From positions 124,001-188,000 of the forward strand of contig NZ_KQ949000.1 of assembly GCF_001514265.1 (NCBI RefSeq): a DNA stretch of 64,000 nucleotides. The letters run 5' to 3'. Origin of the DNA: Streptomyces resistomycificus (GTDB lineage Bacteria > Actinomycetota > Actinomycetes > Streptomycetales > Streptomycetaceae). Shown one piece after another: positions 15,798 to 23,447 of this stretch (the first letter of the stretch is position 1; every line of letters starts with the position of its first letter). The notes below the pieces were generated by a model, which saw only the letters and a list, made by a program, of their open reading frames with translations, was not told where the DNA came from and did not search any database. Made by a program: the position numbers and the translations under genes.

Positions 15798-17456
15798 TCA
15801 CCGGGTCACGACGTGCCGCTCGTCGGGGACGCAGTGGGTCATGGTGAGGCCCTCGACGTCACGCGGGGGGTTCTTGCCGAGGTTGGCCAGCCGTTCGCGG
15901 TCCTCGTCGGTCAGGTCCTGGGAGGCCAGCGGCTCCAGGTGCGAGACGTCGTCGGGGCTGATGCCCAAGGCGTCACCGACCCGCAGACCGAGGTCGTTCT
16001 CGACCAGCAGGAAGTGCCAGACCATGCGCTCCTGCACCGCCCGGTCGCACTCGGCGAGCAGGTCGCTGAAGTTCTTGACCAGGTCGTCGCGTTCCCACTC
16101 CTCCAGCAGCAGGTAGCGCTGGCCCGCCTGCTGGTAGTCGTTGGTGCGCGGGATGCGCTTGCGGGTGAGCCGCCCCCGGATCTCCGGGCCCTGCTCGTCG
16201 TGCGCGGGGTACCGGCCCTCGCGCAGCCCGCCCCTGATCGAGGGCTCGTAGTTCACGTCGGCCGCCTCGCCCCCGCCGTCGACGTGATACGTCATCAGGC
16301 CGTCGCGCTGGTTGGTGCGCACCTCCGCCTGCTTCGCCTGGTTCACGGGCACTTGGAGGTAGTTGGGGCCGACGCGGTAGCGCTGAGTGTCGCTGTAGGA
16401 GAACGTGCGCCCGATGAGCATCTTGTCGTCGGAGAAGTCCAGGCCGTCGACGAGGACGCCGGTACCGAAGGAGATCTGCTCGTTCTCCGCGAAGAAGTTC
16501 TCCGGCATCCGGTCGAGCACCATCTTCCCGACCGGCCTGGGCGGGAAGTCCTGCTCGGGCCAGGTCTTGGTGTCGTCCAGCGGATCGAAGTCGAGCTCCG
16601 GATGGTCGTGGTCGTCCATCATCTGGACGAGGAGTTCCCACTCCGGGTGGTCGCCGCGCGCCACCGCCTCGTACAGGTCCTTGGTGGCGTGGCCGAGGCC
16701 CTGCGCCTGCACGTTCGCGGCGTCCTCCTCGGTCATGCTGCGCACGCCCAGCTTGGGCATCCAGTGGTACTTGACCAGTACGGTCCGGCCCTCCTCGTTG
16801 ACCCACTTGTAGGTGTTGACGCCGAAGCCCTGCATGTGGCGGTAGTCCGCCGGGATGCCGCGCGGGCTGAACAGGTTGACCAGCATGTGCATGGACTCGG
16901 GCGTCTGCGACATGAAGTCGAAGATGCGCCGGGGCTGCTGCTCGAAGGTCACCGGGTCGGGCTTGAGGGCGTGGATGACGTCCGGGAACTTGATCGCGTC
17001 CCGGATGAAGAACACGCCCAGGTTGTTGCCGACCAGGTCCCAGTTTCCGTCCTCCGTGTAGAACTTCACCGCGAAGCCGCGCGGGTCACGGGCCGCCTCG
17101 GAGGAGTCACGGCCGCCGATCACGGTGGAGAAGCGGACGGCCAGGTCGGTGCGTTTGCCCCGCTCCTGGAAGAGCTTCGCCCGGGTGAAGCGACTGATCG
17201 GCTCGTCACCCCAGGTTCCGTACGCCTCGAAGTGGCCGTACGCGGTCACACCCCGGGCGTGGACGACCCGCTCCGGGATCCGCTCCCGATCGAAGTGGCT
17301 GATCTTCTCCAGGAACTGGTAGTTCTCCAGGGTCGCGGGTCCGCGGGCGCCGACCGTGCGCTGGTTCTGGTTGTCGTAGACCGGGTGGCCCTGTCGGTTG
17401 GTGAGCACCTTCCGGTCGTCGTCCGGAGCGGGCCCCATGCTCGACACGTCCGTCAT
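15798..17456 (-). CDS. Monofunctional heme catalase
   Basis: A 552-residue cytosolic catalase that dismutates hydrogen peroxide. It starts at ATG 17456 behind AAGGAG. Active-site motifs are clear: ERVVHARG (distal His66), RFSTVIGGRDS, NWDLVGNN with the catalytic Asn, and the heme-ligand motif RTFSYSDTQRYR with the proximal Tyr. It is longer than the usual clade 3 enzyme by about 50-60 residues at the C-terminus, which holds a helical extension ending in CVPDERHVV. No regulator (CatR or OxyR type) is adjacent, and a small divergent frame lies upstream. It is the only catalase in the window. Confidence 0.96.
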   Translation of the reverse strand: MTDVSSMGPAPDDDRKVLTNRQGHPVYDNQNQRTVGARGPATLENYQFLEKISHFDRERIPERVVHARGVTAYGHFEAYGTWGDEPISRFTRAKLFQERGKRTDLAVRFSTVIGGRDSSEAARDPRGFAVKFYTEDGNWDLVGNNLGVFFIRDAIKFPDVIHALKPDPVTFEQQPRRIFDFMSQTPESMHMLVNLFSPRGIPADYRHMQGFGVNTYKWVNEEGRTVLVKYHWMPKLGVRSMTEEDAANVQAQGLGHATKDLYEAVARGDHPEWELLVQMMDDHDHPELDFDPLDDTKTWPEQDFPPRPVGKMVLDRMPENFFAENEQISFGTGVLVDGLDFSDDKMLIGRTFSYSDTQRYRVGPNYLQVPVNQAKQAEVRTNQRDGLMTYHVDGGGEAADVNYEPSIRGGLREGRYPAHDEQGPEIRGRLTRKRIPRTNDYQQAGQRYLLLEEWERDDLVKNFSDLLAECDRAVQERMVWHFLLVENDLGLRVGDALGISPDDVSHLEPLASQDLTDEDRERLANLGKNPPRDVEGLTMTHCVPDERHVVTR

Positions 17457-17535
17457 GTTCGTGGGCTCCTTCGACTCGTGGCTGCCGTGACGCGAGATCC
17501 GGCCGCGTGGCAGTCGGCACGGGTCGGTCACGGCC

Positions 17536-17655
17536 GTGCGACCGCCCGAGTACCCGGCCCGGCGCGTCAGTCACACCGACCGGGGGCCCTGTGAGCCCGA
17601 GCCCATCAGCACGCTGATCGAGCTCCACGAGCGCGTGAACGGCGGTGACGCCTGA
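17536..17655 (+). CDS. Possible 39-residue small protein
   Basis: A short GTG-initiated frame with strong GC3 bias (about 36 of 40 codons end in G or C) encoding RPPEYPARRVSHTDRGPCEP and then ISTLIELHERVNGG. It is divergent from the catalase gene with an 80-nt gap. The ribosome site is weak. The helical C-terminal half and codon bias favour a real small gene, but it could be chance in high-GC DNA. Confidence 0.4.
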   Translation: MRPPEYPARRVSHTDRGPCEPEPISTLIELHERVNGGDA

Positions 17656-17700
17656 CGGACACCGCCGCCACGCCGACCCGCACCGTCCTCGAGCGATTAG

Positions 17701-17714
17701 GAGAAGCGCTTCGA
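17701..17714. promoter_or_regulatory. Upstream LacI-type operator-like palindrome
   Basis: GAGAAGCGCTTCGA is a near-perfect palindrome with core GAAGCGCTTC, identical to the core of the site at 17801. The spacing between centres is exactly 100 bp. The GCGCTT core is typical of LacI-family regulators of sugar genes in actinomycetes. Confidence 0.6.
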
Positions 17715-17800
17715 CGCACAGCCTTTCGAACTCGATTGAGGTTCCATGCGGATTAGCCCATTCTCTCCGTCGTCAGGTTGCGCTAGGCTCCCGCAACGTG

Positions 17801-17814
17801 TCGAAGCGCTTCGA
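17801..17814. promoter_or_regulatory. Operator-like perfect palindrome before the GH5 gene
   Basis: TCGAAGCGCTTCGA is a perfect 14-bp palindrome about 50 nt before the glucanase start. A possible -10 element TAGGCT lies at 17784-17789, so the palindrome would cover the transcription start, a repressor position. Confidence 0.7.
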
Positions 17815-17864
17815 CGATGACGCCTTCGGCATGGGGGACGGACTTCGACTCAATGGAGAGTTCT

Positions 17865-19583
17865 ATGCCGAGTTCAACCGGATTCACTCGCCGCCAGGTC
17901 ATGACAACCTCCGCGGCCCTCGCCGTCACGGCGTTGTCCATCCCGACGGCCGCTCAGGCCGCCGCCCGGTCCACTGGTTCCGCCGCATCGGCGTCCGCGC
18001 TGGACGTAGTCGCAAACATGCAGCCCGGCTGGAATCTGGGCAACAGCTTCGAGGCGATCGGCGCCGACGAGACCGCGTGGGGCAACCCGCGGGTGACCCA
18101 GGCGTTTTTCCGCAGGCTGAAGGCGCAGGGCTTCAAAAGCATCCGGATCCCGGTGACCTGGGGCCAGCACGAGGGCCCGGCGCCGACCTATACCCTCGAC
18201 CCGGTGTTCCTGGCCAGGATCAAGCAGGTGGTCGACTGGGCCTTGGCCGATGGTTTTTACGTTCTGATCAACATGCACGGCGACGCGTGGCAGTGGGTAC
18301 CGAACATGCCGACCCAGCATGACGCGGTCCTGGCCCAGTACACGGCCACCTGGCAGCAGATCGCGGCCACCTTCCGGGACGAGCCGCGCCGACTGCTTTT
18401 CGAGAGCATCAACGAGCCCTTCTTCACCGGCAGCTCCGGCGATCAGCAGAACGCCGTTCTGATGAACGAGCTCAACACGACATTCCACTCCGTCGTGCGC
18501 GCGACCGGCGGAGGCAATGCCGACCGCCTGCTCGTCATGCCGACCCTCGGGGACACCCCGGATCAGCCCAAGATCGACACCCTGCTCGCCACCTTCTCCG
18601 CGCTCGACGACCCCAACCTCGTGGCCTCGATCCACTACTACAGCTTCTGGCCCTTCAGCGTGAACCTCGCCGGCTACACGACCTTCAACGCGGCCACCCA
18701 GCAGGACCTGACCGACACCTTCGACCTGCTGCACAGGGCCTTCGTGGCCAAGGGGATCCCGGTCGTCGTCGGTGAGTACGGGCTGCTCGGCTGGGACTCC
18801 GGCCCCGGCACGGTCGAACAGGGCGAGACGCTCAAGTACCTCGAGTATCTCGGCTACTACGCGCGCTACCGGGGCTTGACCACGATGCTGTGGGACAACG
18901 GCAGTCGCTTCAACCGCCGCACCCTGCAATGGAACGACCCGAGCCTCTATGCGCAGATACGTTCCAGCTGGACCGGGCGCTCCGGCACCGCGTCCACCGA
19001 TCAGCTCTTCGTGCCCAAGGGCAGGACCCCGACGGACGCGACGATCACGCTGAACCTCAACGGCACCAGGCTGCTGAGGATCGATGTCGGCACCCGCCCC
19101 CTGATCCGGGGCGTGGACTACACCGTCAGCGGCAACACGCTGACGGTCGCAGCGGCGACGCTCAGCCGGCTGACCGCGTCGCAGGAGTACGGCACGAATG
19201 CCGTCCTGTCCCTCCGGTTCACGGAAGGAATTCCTTGGGCCGTCAACGTCATCACCTATGACAAGCCGGTGCTGACAGGTGCGATGGGTACGACAGCCTC
19301 GCTGGTGATACCCACCGCGTTCAACGGCGACAAGTTGGCGACCATGGAAGCCGTCTATGCCGACGGCACCGCCGCCGGTCCGCAGTCCTGGACGACGTAC
19401 AAGCAGTTCAATGTGGCCTTCACGCCGGACTACACCGCAGGCACGATCACCTTGCCGACCGCGTTCTTCGACAGTGTCACCGACAACACCACCGTGACCC
19501 TCACCTTCCACTTCTGGAGCGGGGCGATCTTGACGTACACGCTGACCAGGTCCGGCACCGCGGTCACGGGCACCTCTGCCTGA
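17865..19583 (+). CDS. Secreted GH5 (subfamily 4-like) endoglucanase with X2 and CBM46-like modules
   Basis: A 572-residue exported glycoside hydrolase. The start at ATG 17865 follows GGAGAG. A twin-arginine signal (FTRRQVMTTSAALAV, ending AAQAAA) precedes a GH5 barrel with MQPGWNLGNSFEAIG, RIPVTWGQH, INEPFF (acid/base Glu184) and VVGEYG (nucleophile Glu304). After residue about 385 come an Ig-like X2 module (TPTDATITLNLNGTRLLRI, GVDYTVSGNTLTV) and a second beta-sandwich ending in TLTFHFWSGAILTYTLT, resembling CBM46. The GH5_4-Ig-CBM46 layout is known from enzymes acting on cellulose, xyloglucan or mixed-linkage glucans. Two identical-core palindromes upstream suggest sugar-responsive repression; no LacI regulator or sugar transporter is adjacent. 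Confidence 0.93.
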   Translation: MPSSTGFTRRQVMTTSAALAVTALSIPTAAQAAARSTGSAASASALDVVANMQPGWNLGNSFEAIGADETAWGNPRVTQAFFRRLKAQGFKSIRIPVTWGQHEGPAPTYTLDPVFLARIKQVVDWALADGFYVLINMHGDAWQWVPNMPTQHDAVLAQYTATWQQIAATFRDEPRRLLFESINEPFFTGSSGDQQNAVLMNELNTTFHSVVRATGGGNADRLLVMPTLGDTPDQPKIDTLLATFSALDDPNLVASIHYYSFWPFSVNLAGYTTFNAATQQDLTDTFDLLHRAFVAKGIPVVVGEYGLLGWDSGPGTVEQGETLKYLEYLGYYARYRGLTTMLWDNGSRFNRRTLQWNDPSLYAQIRSSWTGRSGTASTDQLFVPKGRTPTDATITLNLNGTRLLRIDVGTRPLIRGVDYTVSGNTLTVAAATLSRLTASQEYGTNAVLSLRFTEGIPWAVNVITYDKPVLTGAMGTTASLVIPTAFNGDKLATMEAVYADGTAAGPQSWTTYKQFNVAFTPDYTAGTITLPTAFFDSVTDNTTVTLTFHFWSGAILTYTLTRSGTAVTGTSA

Positions 19584-19612
19584 AACGGGTCCATCAGGAA
19601 TGAGGCGATATC

Positions 19613-19690
19613 TCAGGTGGTGAGTTCGGCACGTTTCTCGTAGCAGGTCAGGGCGGCGGCGAGGCCGAGGAAGGCTAGGAGGTGACTAAG
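19613..19690 (-). pseudogene. IS5-like transposase C-terminal remnant
   Basis: The minus strand encodes HLLAFLGLAAALTCYEKRAE and a stop, the usual C-terminal helix of IS5-type DDE transposases. Nothing upstream continues it: the frame meets the RHS-like fragment directly. Confidence 0.7.
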
Positions 19691-19838
19691 ACCGCGGTCC
19701 GCAGTTGGGTGTCGACGCCGCTTTGGTGGTGTCCTTGCCCGCGGTGTTCTTGTAGCTGTAGGTGAGGTCGATCACGCGGTCGCGGTTGTCGTATGTGTAG
19801 ACGGTCTTTCCGCCTGCGGTGCCCGAGGTGGTCACCGG
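19684..19838 (-). pseudogene. RHS/YD-repeat protein fragment
   Basis: The minus strand reads GKTVYTYDNRDRVIDLTYSY followed by KNTAGKDTTKAAS, a YD-repeat of the RHS family used in secreted polymorphic toxins and wall-associated proteins. It is only about 45 residues, without a start, and runs into a stop at the IS remnant. It is a leftover of a much larger gene. Confidence 0.65.
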
Positions 19839-19866
19839 CTAACGTCGCGAAACGGCCCGGCGGCTG

Positions 19867-20193
19867 TCACTTCCTGGCCCCGCCGGGTTCCCCGCTGATG
19901 GATGCCTGGTAGGCATCGGCGTAGGTGGGACAGTCCTTGATCAGGTCGTCGCAGAACGCGGCGACGTCGGTGCCGATGAGTTCCAAAACTCCCTTGCCCG
20001 CGGCGACGCCCTCCTCGAAGAAGTCGACGATTCCAGGCAGGAGGGGCCCGTCGGACAGGCTGACCGGTCCGACCTTGAACAGGTACTTCTGCATCTCCTT
20101 GTAGACGATCTGGTAGTCCGGCGGGAGTGCCTTGACCCGGGCAACGTGGGCCCGCCACTGTTTCTTGCCTTCGATGATGTCTTGGATGCTCAC
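19867..20193 (-). CDS. DUF1048-family protein (second of pair)
   Basis: A 108-residue soluble helical protein starting at GTG 20193, with WRAHVARVKALPPDYQIVYK and a C-terminal FCDDLIKDCPTYADAYQ. DUF1048 proteins occur almost always beside PadR regulators; their role is not established, and they may modulate the regulator. The start lies 1 nt past the stop of the preceding DUF1048 gene, so it is the third gene of a padR operon. It is shorter than its paralogue and shares the pattern PDDY/PPDY and FCxxL. Confidence 0.82.
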   Translation of the reverse strand: MSIQDIIEGKKQWRAHVARVKALPPDYQIVYKEMQKYLFKVGPVSLSDGPLLPGIVDFFEEGVAAGKGVLELIGTDVAAFCDDLIKDCPTYADAYQASISGEPGGARK

Positions 20194-20194
20194 G

Positions 20195-20551
20195 TCAGCC
20201 TCCCAGTCGGCTCAATTTCCTTGCGACGTTCCTGTTCAACTGCTCGCGCCACCGGTCGCGATGAGTCCGGGCCCCTGCTCCGCCGGCCAGCGCCGTGCAG
20301 AAGCCCCGGATGTCGTCACCGAGCACCTCGTGGACGATCTGCCCGTCCGCTGCCGACATTTCGAGCAGCCCCAGGGCGGAGTCGAGGATCGGTGTCAGGT
20401 TGCGGCCGGTGAAGTCCCCGTAAGGGAAGAGGTGGGCGACGATCTGGCACCACGCGTCCCGGTAGTCGTCCGGAAGGGCCTCGGCCCGGGCTCCGAACGC
20501 CTTCCAATCCCTGGTGAGATCGCTGCCCGTGGCCTTCTCCCAGAAGTTCAT
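20195..20551 (-). CDS. DUF1048-family protein (first of pair)
   Basis: A 118-residue helical protein starting at ATG 20551 that overlaps the PadR stop by 4 nt (ATGA). Motifs: WKAFGARAEALPDDYRDAW, SALGLLEMSAADGQ, DDIRGFCTALAGG. It is a diverged paralogue of the next gene, which suggests tandem duplication or a heteromeric pair. The role is unknown beyond the association with PadR regulators. Confidence 0.82.
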   Translation of the reverse strand: MNFWEKATGSDLTRDWKAFGARAEALPDDYRDAWCQIVAHLFPYGDFTGRNLTPILDSALGLLEMSAADGQIVHEVLGDDIRGFCTALAGGAGARTHRDRWREQLNRNVARKLSRLGG

Positions 20552-20874
20552 CTCCCGCCCTCCTTGAGCATGTCGATGCGTGATGAGAGGTACTGCCATT
20601 TCGCCCAGAACTTTGCGAGTTCCTCGCGGCCGGCGTCGTTCAGCGCGTAGAACTTGCGCGGCGGACCGACCCCGGATGGACGTTTCGTCACCTGGACGAG
20701 CCCGTTCCTCTCCAGCCGCAGCAAAATCGTGTACACCGTCCCCTCGATGACGTCGGCGAAGCCGAGCTCGTTCAGCCGGCGAGTGATGGCGTACCCGTAG
20801 GTTTCCTCGCTGCCGATGATTTCGAGCACGCACCCTTCGAGCGTGCCCTTCAACATCTCCGTCAGGTCGTCCAT
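20548..20874 (-). CDS. PadR-family transcriptional regulator
   Basis: A 108-residue winged-helix repressor. N-terminal LKGTLEGCVLEIIGSEETYGY and the wing VTKRPSGVGPPRKFYALNDAG are diagnostic; the C-terminal helix (LAKFWAKWQYLSSRIDML) is the dimerisation helix. It is the first gene of a three-gene operon with two DUF1048 genes. PadR proteins commonly bind palindromes in their own promoter; a perfect GGTACC repeat lies 36 nt upstream. The inducer is unknown. Confidence 0.92.
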   Translation of the reverse strand: MDDLTEMLKGTLEGCVLEIIGSEETYGYAITRRLNELGFADVIEGTVYTILLRLERNGLVQVTKRPSGVGPPRKFYALNDAGREELAKFWAKWQYLSSRIDMLKEGGR

Positions 20875-20909
20875 CGCGGGTGCTCCTCAACCCCCTGCCA
20901 GTACTATGT

Positions 20910-20922
20910 GGTACCAGGTACC
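20910..20922 (-). promoter_or_regulatory. Probable PadR operator
   Basis: GGTACCAGGTACC is a perfect inverted repeat around one central base, 36-48 nt before the padR start. Related GTAC/ATACC motifs flank it (20901-20936). It fits an autoregulatory site. Confidence 0.6.
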
Positions 20923-21061
20923 GCTATACGGTATCACCGAGTAGTGGAACGGCGACGTCTCTGTTGGACGCAATCCCGGCCGACTCGTCCGGCGAAGGAC
21001 CGGGTTCCGTCGAACGCTGCACCCCGGTCATCGGTTGAGCTGACGGGGCCGACTGCTGTCG

Positions 21062-21345
21062 GCCTCACCTGCCCTGTCCGGCGCCGTCCACGACATCCGC
21101 GCGGCCCGCGAACACGGCATCCTCGACACCCTCGCCGGCGTCGGCATCCCGTGCTGGGCGGACAAGGCCTACCGGGGCGCCAGCGGCACGATCCGCACCC
21201 CGTACCGAGGCCGGTGGGAGACCCTCTCCACCGGCCAGAAGGCGGTGAACCGGTCCCACGCGAAGATCCGCGCCCTCGCCGAACGGGCCGTCGCCACCCT
21301 CAAGTCCTGGCGGCTGCCGCGCAAACTGCGGTGCTCGACTATCCG
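21062..21345 (+). pseudogene. IS5-like transposase C-terminal half, truncated
   Basis: The plus strand encodes about 92 residues of a DDE transposase: LSGAVHDIRAAREHGILDTL, CWADKAYRG, RWETLSTGQKAVNRSHAKIR, ERAVATLKSWRLPRKLRC. The N-terminal catalytic part is absent and the C-terminal end is lost. It is opposite in orientation to the remnant at 19613, so the padR operon sits between two transposase fragments. Confidence 0.85.
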
Positions 21346-21353
21346 GAGTGGAG

Positions 21354-21860
21354 ATGCGAGCCGAGGAGGCAGCGCGGCGTTGGCTGGCTGGTCAGGGCGT
21401 CAGCCAGGTGCGCGACGGGTGGGTGAGGCACCAGAAGCCGGATGCGTTGCTCACCGCCAACCAGGTGGCGCACTCCTGGGCTGGTGATGTGTTCGCCGAA
21501 GACCTGGATGCAGCCGACCATGTGTGGTTGGCCTTCGGGCTGCTGGACCTCCTCGACGACTACCGGGTCACGTGCGAGCTTTGGTTCGCGATTGCCGGCA
21601 CTCGGGCACCTGGTCCGGGGTCCAGGCGGCGTGCCCGCTACCGGTCTCCCGCTACCGGTCTCCCACTACCGGTCTCCCACTACCGGTCTCCCACTACCGG
21701 TCTCCCACTACCGAGCTCCCACTACCGGGCTGCCTGCCACAGTTCGCGGCTGTCGCACAGGTGTGCGTTCATGTTGCGCTCCATCATGCGCAGCGCCGCG
21801 TCCGCGAGGTCCTCGTGGATGGGGGCGACCGCGTCCCGGGGGACGGTCACCTCGAGGTGA
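21354..21860 (+). CDS. Uncharacterised frame ending in a minisatellite
   Basis: An ATG start behind GGAG opens a frame of 168 residues. The first about 85 residues look like a folded protein (EEAARRWLAGQGVSQVRDGW, LDAADHVWLAFGLLDLLDDY), but then the frame enters the 14-bp tandem repeat and antisense of the next gene, giving meaningless sequence. GC3 bias is weaker than in neighbours, suggesting acquired DNA. I think it is a gene whose 3' end has been lost. No family recognised. Confidence 0.35.
   Translation: MRAEEAARRWLAGQGVSQVRDGWVRHQKPDALLTANQVAHSWAGDVFAEDLDAADHVWLAFGLLDLLDDYRVTCELWFAIAGTRAPGPGSRRRARYRSPATGLPLPVSHYRSPTTGLPLPSSHYRAACHSSRLSHRCAFMLRSIMRSAASARSSWMGATASRGTVTSR
21637..21734. 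repeat. 14-bp tandem repeat (about 7 copies)
   Basis: Seven head-to-tail copies of (A/G)CTACCGGTCTCCC; the first five are nearly identical and the last two diverged. The last copy overlaps the stop codon of the isochorismatase-fold gene on the other strand. Confidence 0.95.
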
Positions 21861-22267
21861 CGGATGTGGGCGTCCAGGGCCGAGTAGAGGACGCACTGCT
21901 CCGTGACCTGGCCGCACAGCACCAGACGGTCGATGTCCAGCTGTCCGAGCAGATAGCTCAGCGGGGTCTCGAAGAAGACCGAGTGGCGTGCCTTGAGGAC
22001 GAACAGGGACGTGTCGTCCGGCTTGAGCGGCTCCACGAGGTCGGCATGGGGCCCCGCGAGGGCTCGGTCGAGGACCTCTCCGTGGTGCGAACGCCACTCG
22101 CCGAAGTTGTCGTTGACGTACACGACGGGCACGTCGTTCTTCCTCGCACGGTCGAGTAGCCCCGCGATGTTCGGTACGACGGTTCGCACCGACGGCAACA
22201 GCAGTTCGGCGTCGTCGTGGTCATAGGTGTTGATCATGTCGATGACGATCAGTGCGGTCTTGCCCAT
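21722..22267 (-). CDS. Isochorismatase-fold cysteine hydrolase
   Basis: A 181-residue cytosolic enzyme with the Asp-Lys-Cys triad of the family: ALIVIDMIN (Asp), LKARHSVFF (Lys) and GQVTEQCVLYSA (Cys). The family hydrolyses amides or isochorismate (nicotinamidases, N-carbamoyl hydrolases); this member lacks a nicotinamidase metal site I could recognise. I chose ATG 22267; a GTG two codons upstream is possible. The C-terminus (ELWQAAR) ends inside a 14-bp minisatellite, so the natural C-terminus may have been altered. Confidence 0.9.
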   Translation of the reverse strand: MGKTALIVIDMINTYDHDDAELLLPSVRTVVPNIAGLLDRARKNDVPVVYVNDNFGEWRSHHGEVLDRALAGPHADLVEPLKPDDTSLFVLKARHSVFFETPLSYLLGQLDIDRLVLCGQVTEQCVLYSALDAHIRHLEVTVPRDAVAPIHEDLADAALRMMERNMNAHLCDSRELWQAAR

Positions 22268-22319
22268 GGTCACAGGTTCGCAGCCTTCGACGCATGCCGC
22301 ACGGAACGGAAGCCGTGCC

Positions 22320-22631
22320 TCAGATCCGGTGGCCCTGCGCCGTCAGCCAGCGGTGGACGGCTTCCTTGTCCGCCGGGGTGATGCGGACGGAGCCCTCGAC
22401 ATACGGCCCCTCGTCCTCGTTGAAGGCTGTGTCGGTGACCCTTGCCGTGACCCAGTGGGCCAGGTCCTGGGCGGACCGGTCCGACAGGGAAACCCGTCCC
22501 CAGCCGCTACGGGCCTCGCGGGCCGCGGCACCGTCGTGCCGCTCGGTCTCCTCCAGCCACGCCGGTACGAGCCGCTCGACGACGCGGCGGTCCTCGTACG
22601 AGGCGTGACGCTGCTCGTCCTTGCCGGTCAT
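22320..22631 (-). CDS. Hypothetical protein
   Basis: A 103-residue acidic protein with EDRRVVERLVPAWLEETERH, then WGRVSLSDRSAQDLAHWVTA and ITPADKEAVHRWLTAQG. The composition and codon bias fit a gene; ATG 22631 is the first sensible start. I recognise no family. It is divergent from the nucleotidyltransferase operon. Confidence 0.55.
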   Translation of the reverse strand: MTGKDEQRHASYEDRRVVERLVPAWLEETERHDGAAAREARSGWGRVSLSDRSAQDLAHWVTARVTDTAFNEDEGPYVEGSVRITPADKEAVHRWLTAQGHRI

Positions 22632-22754
22632 ACGAGCCGAGTGCCCGGAAACGGGCCGGTGAACGATGCCGCGGCGGTCCCTGACGGCGTTCGTGTCGAT
22701 GACGACGCGCCGGGTACCCGGGTGCCCCGGCGAACCGCACACAAGGGGGCAGCG

Positions 22755-23447
22755 ATGACGCCGCACGCGGACGACAACACCTTCGATCAGCCCGCCGGCG
22801 TGGCGGAGCTGCGTCTGGCGACGGGAGATTCCGAACTCCTCCAGCCGAAGGGTGTGCTCGGGGAGGACCTGCCCCTGGACCGCAATCAGGCGATCCTGCA
22901 GGCCGCCAAGCAGGTCGGCTCGATCCTGAAGCGGAAGGGGCACGCGTTCGCCCTCGCGGGCAGCGTCGCCGTGTACGCGCACGGAGGCACCCAGAACCTC
23001 CAGCACGACGTGGACTTCTGCTTCCGTCCTGAAGACGCGAAGGCCGTGGCCGAGACCCTGCGCGAGGCCGGGCTGCCGGTACACGCGCCACCGGAGGACT
23101 GGCTGCTGAAGGCCAGCTGTCTGGGCCAGCAGGTCGACCTGATCTTCGAGCTCGCGCACCAGCCCGTCACCTCGGAGCTGCTGGAGCGGGCGCAGGAACT
23201 GTCGGTCGACTCGGTGTTCATGCCGGTGCTGTCGCCGACCGACCTGGTGCACAGTCTGCTGGCCGCCTTCTCCGAGCACCACTGCGACTTCGGGGCGGTC
23301 CTGCCGATCGCCCGCACACTGCGGGAGCGGGTCGACTGGGAGTCGGTGCGTCGCGCCTGCGGCGACGATCCGATGCCGGACGCGTTCTTCTACTTCCTGG
23401 AACGGCTCGAGGTCATTCCCCCGAGGCCGAAGGAGGGACGGTCATGA
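22755..23447 (+). CDS. Nucleotidyltransferase-superfamily protein
   Basis: A 230-residue protein with the minimal nucleotidyltransferase core: FALAGSVAVYAHGG, then HDVDFCF with the metal-binding Asp pair, and LLKASCLGQQVDLIFELAH with a third carboxylate. The C-terminal half is helical (TDLVHSLLAAFSEHHCDFGA). Such proteins resemble the enzyme part of AbiEii-type toxins and aminoglycoside adenylyltransferases, but the target is unknown. ATG 22755 follows GGGGG. Its stop overlaps the next start (ATGA). It is the first gene of a coupled three-gene operon with a BON protein and a phosphoesterase. Confidence 0.82.
   Translation: MTPHADDNTFDQPAGVAELRLATGDSELLQPKGVLGEDLPLDRNQAILQAAKQVGSILKRKGHAFALAGSVAVYAHGGTQNLQHDVDFCFRPEDAKAVAETLREAGLPVHAPPEDWLLKASCLGQQVDLIFELAHQPVTSELLERAQELSVDSVFMPVLSPTDLVHSLLAAFSEHHCDFGAVLPIARTLRERVDWESVRRACGDDPMPDAFFYFLERLEVIPPRPKEGRS

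Noticed and set aside
15813..17594. A 593-codon plus-strand frame over the catalase
   Set aside because: It is the complement of a well-supported catalase and contains no domain of its own.
21637..21734. CRISPR array
   Set aside because: The 14-bp units are contiguous with no spacers and there are no cas genes.
22507..23091. Minus-strand frame overlapping the nucleotidyltransferase
   Set aside because: It is Arg/Pro/Ser-rich, without a start site, and is antisense to a coupled operon.
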